A stretch of 10,644 bases of DNA from an uncultured Eubacteriales bacterium (GTDB taxonomy: Bacteria; Bacillota; Clostridia; UMGS1883; UMGS1540): contig USAP01000053.1 of the NCBI GenBank assembly GCA_900552775.1, positions 1 to 10,644 on the forward strand, read 5' to 3'. This document shows positions 6,906 to 10,644 of this stretch, in pieces. The notes under the pieces are model-generated. The model worked only from the letters and a program-made list of their open reading frames with translations. It made no database searches and was not told the DNA's origin. Positions within the stretch are counted from its first letter, which is position 1. Each line of letters begins with the position of its first letter. The position numbers were made by a program, and so were the translations under genes.

Positions 6906-7169
6906 TCACTCCTGATTCATATACAGTTTCAATTCATTTAAGATTTCGTCCTTTGGACGGTATCCTACAGAAGTTGAAACAATCTTGCCGTTTTTGAAAA
7001 GCACAAGCATCGGAATCGATGAAACTTTGAATTTCATTGCAAGCTCAGGTTCATCATCAACATTAACCTTTGCCACTTTAAGCACATCCGCATATTCGTC
7101 CGCAATTTCGCTTAAAACGGGAGAAAGCATTTTGCACGGTCCGCACCAGCTCGCCCAAAAATCAAGCAA
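6906..7169 (-). CDS. Thioredoxin, N-terminally short, start uncertain
   Basis: Cytosolic thiol-disulfide carrier with the classical active site WCGPC near residue 9, the SSIPMLVLF segment with the conserved cis-proline, and the normal thioredoxin C-terminus. It is only 87 residues; normal thioredoxins are about 105, and the missing part is the first strand and helix. An in-frame stop lies ten codons upstream of the TTG at 7169 and no ATG exists in the frame, nor is there a good ribosome site for the TTG. A good AAGGA/ATG pair (ATG at 7185) exists one frame away and would give only seven codons before a stop. The gene may therefore be a 5'-truncated or frameshifted copy, perhaps broken by the recombinase just upstream. 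The catalytic part is well conserved, so loss would be recent. Confidence 0.75.
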   Translation of the reverse strand: MLDFWASWCGPCKMLSPVLSEIADEYADVLKVAKVNVDDEPELAMKFKVSSIPMLVLFKNGKIVSTSVGYRPKDEILNELKLYMNQE

Positions 7170-7244
7170 ATAAATCTTTTTCCATAGTCAGCCATCCTTG
7201 ATTACAAAGTATTACTCTGCCGATAACTTCTTTTCAGTGTGTTT

Positions 7245-7274
7245 ACAACATAATTGCGATTATGTTGTTTTTTT
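7245..7274 (+). terminator. Perfect hairpin with T7 tail, pointing rightwards
   Basis: ACAACATAAT (7245-7254), loop TGCG, ATTATGTTGT (7259-7268), then T to 7274. In shape this is a textbook + strand terminator, yet the genes around it are on the - strand, and it overlaps the recombinase stop codon. On the - strand it is preceded by A7 and lacks a T tail. Confidence 0.5.
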
Positions 7275-7958
7275 AACATCTTTTTGCAACTGTTTCATAT
7301 GCTCTGTTCCGCTTTCCGCAGTGTAAATTCTTGTAGTGTTAATATTGGAATGTCCGAGTATATCAGCGAGTCTTACAATATCTTTTTGCAGGGAATAATA
7401 CGTTCTTGCAAAAAGGTGGCGAAAGTTATGCGGAAACACTTTTTCTTTTGACACTCCCGCACTCTCACACAGCTCCTTTAACATTCTCCATATATTCGAT
7501 CTGTCAAGAGGCGTACCCGTTCTCGTAACAAAGATGCTGCCGCTTTTGATACCCTGTTTCAACGCATACTTTTGCAGGATAATACACAGCTTTTTGGGCA
7601 GAAAAACCTGCCTTATTTTTCCCTTGCAGTTTATTATTGCCTGTCTGCGTTTTATGGCCTCAAATGTTATAAATTTAATTTCCGATACCCGAAGTCCTGT
7701 GCTTGCAATCGTCTGTATCAGATAATACAGCTTTTCGTTTTTCCTGTCCTTTGCTGCCGTCAGCAGTCTTTCATACTCTGTTTTTGCCAGTTCCTTTGAC
7801 TTGTCTGCAAAATCTTGCGCTGTGTTTTCAATGTTTTTACCTTCATTTTGTGCCAATCGGCATATTCAAAGAACATATTGAGCGAGGACAGTATCGCATT
7901 AACACTTGCGGTTTTATATTGCGCAATCAGGCGTTCTTTATATTGAATGACCCTTTTA
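7260..7958 (-). pseudogene. Tyrosine recombinase (phage/transposon integrase) remnant, truncated and frameshifted
   Basis: The open part (7260-7856, 198 residues from a TTG) is the catalytic domain of a tyrosine recombinase with every key residue: Arg in STGLRVSEI, Lys in KGKIRQ, HxxR in PHNFRHLF, His in LGHSNI, and Tyr in TRIYTAE. The true upstream coding continues in another frame: between about 7958 and 7812 the - strand encodes VIQYKERLIAQYK, ASVNAILSSLNMFF and VKTLKTQRKI, a normal core-binding domain. Joining KI to ADKSKELAKTEYERLL needs one extra base in the T4 run (A4 at 7809-7812 on the + strand), so a one-base deletion broke the gene. Before VIQYKE similarity stops and there is no start, so about the first 40 residues are also missing. 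It is probably inactive, unless the indel is a sequencing error and an undetected start exists. No element ends were found. Confidence 0.85.
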
Positions 7959-8057
7959 AAAAGGCTTATTTTAATTTTTTTATTTAACGATTAAATACCA
8001 TAAACCGACGCAGAATTTTTATAGTATATTTGTACGAGCATTATTTTAATATTATTC
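7959..8057. other. AT-rich spacer with imperfect inverted repeats
   Basis: No gene is seen between the recombinase remnant and the TlpA stop. It holds an inverted repeat with 10-bp arms (7995-8004 with 8018-8027, one wobble) and a 6-bp one (7982-7996), which could weakly end the leftward redox transcript, though the T-run is poor. The junction where recombinase homology stops (about 7958) is the likely edge of a deletion. Confidence 0.4.
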
Positions 8058-8975
8058 TCATTTCATATCGGCGGCAATACATTGGTCGATTAATGATTTC
8101 AGCTTCTCCATTTGTGATTTGCCGGTAACAGCGCCGACAATCGGTTCTCCGACGATGCTGCCGCTGCGGTCAACCACATATGTTGTGGGATAGGCGTATA
8201 CATTTTCGACAAACTTTCCTGCCTCGCTGTCAGAATCAAAGTATACGTTACGGTAGGAAACGCCTTTATTTTTCAAAACTGCCTTTGCCTCGGATATTGC
8301 CGCCTCATCTCCGTCCAGCGTGAAAGAATTTATTCCGATAAGAGAACCGCCTTTCCCGGAAAGCTCCTTATTCAGCGCATCGAGTTCGGAAAGCTCACCC
8401 ACGCAGGGAGAGCAGGTAGTAAACCAAAAGTTTACCACCGTGACAGCATTGCCTGAAAACAGCTCATCACTCTTTATTTCGTTCCCGTCCAGATCCTTCC
8501 CTTCAAAGGACGGAAAATTCTTCATGCTGCCGTTATCGGATGGTATACTCATATCATTATCCGCCGATTTTTGCGCTGCATCCGGATATTTTTTTTCAAT
8601 CATAGTCAGCTTATTTTCAATATCCCGGATTTTCTCCGCTTCACCCTTAAGCAATTTAAGCTCGTCCTCCGTAAACCGTTCCTTGATGGTGTCAATGGTT
8701 TTGAGAAGAAAATCACCGTAGTTTTTACCGTCCTCCTGCAGAGTCATACCTTTGTCCGCCGCCGCAAAAACCTGTTCCCAAAGCTTTGTATTCTCTGCCA
8801 GAATCGCATTTTCACGTGCCATCAGTTCTTTATGCATTGCTACCGCTTCTTTGGCATTTTTCGGTTCATTTTCCATACCGTTCAATTTGTTTTTATCCGC
8901 CGTTGTGCAGGCTGCCGTAACCAACACCACCAGCGCAAGCGTCAGCACCGCTGTTATAAGTTTCTTTATATTCAT
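8058..8975 (-). CDS. TlpA-like thioredoxin-fold lipoprotein
   Basis: Extracytoplasmic, membrane-anchored thiol-disulfide protein of 305 residues. A basic start, a hydrophobic stretch and the lipobox VTAAC give a lipoprotein signal with lipidated Cys23. Residues 30-140 form a charged, helical (probably coiled) region of unknown role. From about residue 155 there is a TlpA/AhpC-TSA-type domain, with active site Cys188-Ser-Pro-Cys191 in NFWFTTCSPC and the cis-proline segment AYPTTYVVD. AGGAGG (8983-8988) lies 7 bases before ATG 8975; the open frame extends to 9068 but would overlap the upstream gene. It follows the iron-sulfur membrane gene by 19 bases, so that protein is the likely electron source. 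A CSPC motif and the context suggest a reductase of exported proteins or of peroxide; the direction is inferred. Confidence 0.9.
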   Translation of the reverse strand: MNIKKLITAVLTLALVVLVTAACTTADKNKLNGMENEPKNAKEAVAMHKELMARENAILAENTKLWEQVFAAADKGMTLQEDGKNYGDFLLKTIDTIKERFTEDELKLLKGEAEKIRDIENKLTMIEKKYPDAAQKSADNDMSIPSDNGSMKNFPSFEGKDLDGNEIKSDELFSGNAVTVVNFWFTTCSPCVGELSELDALNKELSGKGGSLIGINSFTLDGDEAAISEAKAVLKNKGVSYRNVYFDSDSEAGKFVENVYAYPTTYVVDRSGSIVGEPIVGAVTGKSQMEKLKSLIDQCIAADMK

Positions 8976-8994
8976 GTTTATTCCTCCTGATTTT

Positions 8995-9900
8995 TTATTT
9001 ATTATCTGCGGCGTTTTCGCCGCTTTTATCTTTACCTTCTCCGAAGCCGTAATGAAAACTAACAGCATTTGTCGGACATTCCCGGACGCACATACCGCAG
9101 CGAATACATTCGGTATGGTTAGGCGTTTTCGTTACGTCCACAGCCATTTTGCAAGCTTTTGCGCATTTTCCGCAGGTTACGCATTTGCCGGTATCCACTT
9201 TCATTTGAAACAGCGAAACCTTGTTCAGCAGGGCATAGAACGCACCAAGCGGACACAGCCATTTGCAGAACGGTCTGTAAAAAAACACGCTTACCGCAGT
9301 TACCGCAATCAAAACACTGAATTTCCAAGCAAACAATGCTCCGAGTGCAGACCGAATACCGGAATTGACAACGGACAGCGGAATTGCCCCCTCTAACACA
9401 CCCTGCGGACAAATATACTTGCAGAAAAAGGGGTCACCCATTCCGACATCGTTTACCGCCAATGCCGGCAACAGAAACACCGTTACCAAGAGAACAGCGT
9501 ATTTAATCCAAGTCAAATATTTCAGCTTTTTAGTTGAAAACTTTTTTGTCGGGATTTTATGCAGCAGCTCCTGAAACCAGCCGAACGGACATAAAAAGCC
9601 GCAGATAAAGCGTCCCAGCAATACTCCGAGCAATATAAGAGTTCCTGTAATATAATATGAGAAACCATACTTTGCAGATCCCGCCACCGTCTGAATCGCA
9701 CCGATAGGGCAGGCTCCGGATGCCGCAGGACATGAGTAGCAGTTAAGTCCCGGCACACATACTGTTTTTCCGGCTCCCCGATAAATTTCGCCCTTCAGAA
9801 AATTTGGCAAATGCAGGTTGCTCAACAGTGCCGCCGCTGCCTGAATGTACCCGCGAAAGCGAGTCAATTTTTGTGATATACCTGAAAATTTCTTACCCAA
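8995..9900 (-). CDS. NapH-like polytopic membrane protein with iron-sulfur clusters
   Basis: Integral membrane electron-transfer protein of 301 residues, related to NapH/NosR-type proteins. From the N-terminus: a cysteine group [18 protein letters not shown] (Cys48, 54, 57, 64); about four membrane helices with three CxxxCP motifs (Cys100/104, Cys160/164, Cys212/216); then a cytosolic two-cluster ferredoxin domain, Cys240-x2-243-x2-246-x3-250 and Cys265-x2-268-x2-271-x3-275. NapH proteins usually have two CxxxCP motifs; the third, near a GMGDPFF segment, is extra. It could move electrons from ferredoxin across the membrane to the TlpA-like lipoprotein encoded next (inferred from gene order). 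The start is TTG 9900: GGAG lies 10 bases upstream, and the frame overlaps the stop of the small CXXC gene by 8 bases. The C-terminal tail is charged and low-complexity. Confidence 0.9.
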   Translation of the reverse strand: MGKKFSGISQKLTRFRGYIQAAAALLSNLHLPNFLKGEIYRGAGKTVCVPGLNCYSCPAASGACPIGAIQTVAGSAKYGFSYYITGTLILLGVLLGRFICGFLCPFGWFQELLHKIPTKKFSTKKLKYLTWIKYAVLLVTVFLLPALAVNDVGMGDPFFCKYICPQGVLEGAIPLSVVNSGIRSALGALFAWKFSVLIAVTAVSVFFYRPFCKWLCPLGAFYALLNKVSLFQMKVDTGKCVTCGKCAKACKMAVDVTKTPNHTECIRCGMCVRECPTNAVSFHYGFGEGKDKSGENAADNK

Positions 9901-10033
9901 TTCCTACACACTCCAGACATAACCTGATTGCCTTGCTCAGCACGGTCGCCGCCTCACCCCGCAAAGCTCCGGCGCACAGCATTACTGTTCCGACAGCCAA
10001 AAGCAAAGCCTGCGCCGCCTTTTTCCAATGCAT
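9893..10033 (-). CDS. CD1871A-like small membrane protein with a CXXC motif
   Basis: A 46-residue protein with one hydrophobic membrane helix (about residues 6-24), a [15 protein letters not shown] stretch and the closing CLECVGIG with a CXXC pair. The ending RGE...VLxKAIxxCLECxGIG matches what I recall of the CD1871A family of Clostridia; the function of that family is unknown to me. The longer open frame (to 10165) would overlap perR; ATG 10033 has AGGA 11 bases upstream, ATG 10045 is the alternative with a poorly spaced site. It overlaps the NapH-like gene by 8 bases and follows perR by 34 bases, so all belong to one transcript. Its CXXC near the membrane face could relay electrons or thiols between the iron-sulfur protein and partners; this is inference. 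Confidence 0.75.
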   Translation of the reverse strand: MHWKKAAQALLLAVGTVMLCAGALRGEAATVLSKAIRLCLECVGIG

Positions 10034-10067
10034 ATATTGCCACATCCTTTCTTTATCCGCTTTCGGA

Positions 10068-10460
10068 TTATATATTGTTTTCCGTTTTACATTCCGGGCA
10101 GATTCCCTCGAACACGGCTCTGTGACGAAATACCGTGTAACCGGTCGCATTTGCAACCTTTTCATCCGGATCGGAAAGATAATTAAACGGAATATCCGTT
10201 ACCTTTCCGCACTTAAGACAGATAATATGATAGTGAAGGTCTGTTCTCAAATCATATCTGTCTGCACCCGGCACCTTGATATGCAGTATTTCTCCGTCCT
10301 CTGACAGACAGTTTAAATTGCGGTATACGGTACCCTGACTGATTTTTCCGTCAATTGCATGAACCTCCTCACATATCGTGTTGGCGGTCGGATGATCTGT
10401 GTGGTTTCTGACCGTTTCCAGAACGATTCTGCGCTGTTTTGTTTCCCTGTGTTTCAGCAT
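10068..10460 (-). CDS. perR: PerR-type peroxide-responsive repressor, Fur family
   Basis: Metal-dependent DNA-binding repressor of 130 residues. The N-terminal winged helix contains [11 protein letters not shown] and [10 protein letters not shown]. The structural zinc site is Cys81/Cys84 and Cys121/Cys124. All five ligands of the PerR regulatory metal site align with Bacillus subtilis PerR: His23 (His37 there), Asp70 (Asp85), His76 and His78 (His91, His93), and Asp89 (Asp104). Asp at the last position marks PerR; Fur has Glu. So with iron bound it should sense hydrogen peroxide by oxidation of a His. AGGGGAG (10471-10477) is 10 bases before ATG. It is the first gene of the leftward redox cluster, and so probably controls it and itself. 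Confidence 0.93.
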   Translation of the reverse strand: MLKHRETKQRRIVLETVRNHTDHPTANTICEEVHAIDGKISQGTVYRNLNCLSEDGEILHIKVPGADRYDLRTDLHYHIICLKCGKVTDIPFNYLSDPDEKVANATGYTVFRHRAVFEGICPECKTENNI

Positions 10461-10489
10461 TATTTATGCACTCCCCTAAGTTTTGTCAT

Positions 10490-10519
10490 ATTTCAAATTT
10501 GTTATTCAGCGTCTGTCAA
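10490..10519 (-). promoter_or_regulatory. Promoter of the perR redox operon
   Basis: On the - strand a perfect TTGACA (10519-10514) is 18 bases from TGAAAT (10495-10490, 4 of 6 to TATAAT), about 30 bases before the perR ATG. An 8-bp palindrome CAAATTTG overlaps the -10 region (10494-10501). No clear copy of the PerR box (TTATAAT-n-ATTATAA) is seen, so autoregulation is not shown. Confidence 0.6.
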
Positions 10520-10621
10520 GCGGAACATATTCCCCGCATGGAGCAACAACAGTATATGTTGGAGAAATGCCTTCATTAAATTTTTATTGGTTCTTGCTCT
10601 CGCATATTTATTGCTTTTCAT
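10502..10621 (-). pseudogene. Possible small remnant with rubrerythrin-like N-terminal residues
   Basis: A 39-codon frame runs from ATG 10621 to TAA at 10502-10504. Its first 19 residues, MKSNKYARARTNKNLMKAF, resemble the start of Clostridial rubrerythrins (of the type NKYAGTQTEKNL-x-x-AF), then similarity ends and the rest is not rubrerythrin. Rubrerythrin genes often sit next to perR. Overlapping the 3' part in another frame (10506-10583) is a 25-residue open tail ending TVVAPCGEYVPLDRR, which also looks protein-like but has no start and a stop just upstream. At most one can be right; both may be scraps joined by a deletion. The perR -35 lies within the 3' end. Little more can be said, as the window ends 23 bases further. 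Confidence 0.3.
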
Positions 10622-10644
10622 AATCACTTCATACTTTTTATATT

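Noticed and set aside
7162..7185. Programmed +1 frameshift joining ATG 7185 to the thioredoxin frame
   Set aside because: The slip site would require an Ala tRNA to re-pair with CTT, and no stimulatory element is seen; damage or a TTG start is simpler.
8058..9068. Longer TlpA reading frame starting at 9068
   Set aside because: It overlaps the FeS gene by 74 bases, and the AGGAGG site plus lipoprotein signal point to ATG 8975.
10034..10165. 90-residue version of the small CXXC protein
   Set aside because: The extra N-terminus overlaps perR by nearly 100 bases and is not protein-like; homologues as I recall them are about 45-50 residues.

Overview
The window looks like chromosomal DNA from a low-to-mid GC, Gram-positive anaerobe of the Clostridia (Oscillospiraceae/Lachnospiraceae-like gut lineage). 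This rests on strong AGGAGG-type ribosome sites, several TTG starts, a Ktr-type potassium transporter, a PerR-type regulator, and ferredoxin-rich redox genes with no respiratory-chain genes. The taxonomic placement is an inference; there is no rRNA or tRNA in the window.

Left half (about 200-6570, all on the + strand): a potassium-homeostasis block. An extended -10 promoter precedes ktrB (membrane K+ channel subunit) and ktrA (cytosolic RCK gating subunit). A small one-TM protein of unknown function follows. Next is a 170-base regulatory gap with two near-identical extended -10 promoters and two palindromes sharing AAGCC/GGCTT half-sites. Then come an overlapping sensor kinase/response regulator pair of the KdpDE family. 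The kinase lacks the N-terminal KdpD domain, and no kdpFABC ATPase genes are present, so the pair may serve the Ktr system instead. Two half-size chromate-transporter-family genes (chrA) follow, separated by one base, and end at a terminator.

Right half (about 6715-10500, all on the - strand): a redox block transcribed leftwards. It begins with a PerR-type peroxide-sensing repressor that keeps all five regulatory-metal ligands, including the PerR-diagnostic Asp. It continues with a tiny CXXC membrane protein (CD1871A-like), a polytopic iron-sulfur membrane protein (NapH-like) and a TlpA-like lipoprotein with a CSPC active site. I infer a route that passes electrons from cytosolic iron-sulfur centres across the membrane to an extracytoplasmic thiol-disulfide protein, under peroxide control. 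Further left are a thioredoxin and a small ferredoxin on the same strand.

Between the TlpA gene and the thioredoxin lies a decayed tyrosine recombinase. It has lost its N-terminus and carries a -1 frameshift. The thioredoxin next to it lacks the first strand and helix of the fold and has no normal start. The simplest reading is that a mobile element once landed here, broke the redox cluster and then decayed. A further small gene remnant, with rubrerythrin-like N-terminal residues, may lie upstream of perR at the right edge.

No CRISPR array, intact insertion sequence, tRNA or rRNA was seen. The best candidates for unusual biology are the kinase-Ktr pairing with its double promoter/operator region, and the PerR-linked extracytoplasmic electron-transfer cluster.
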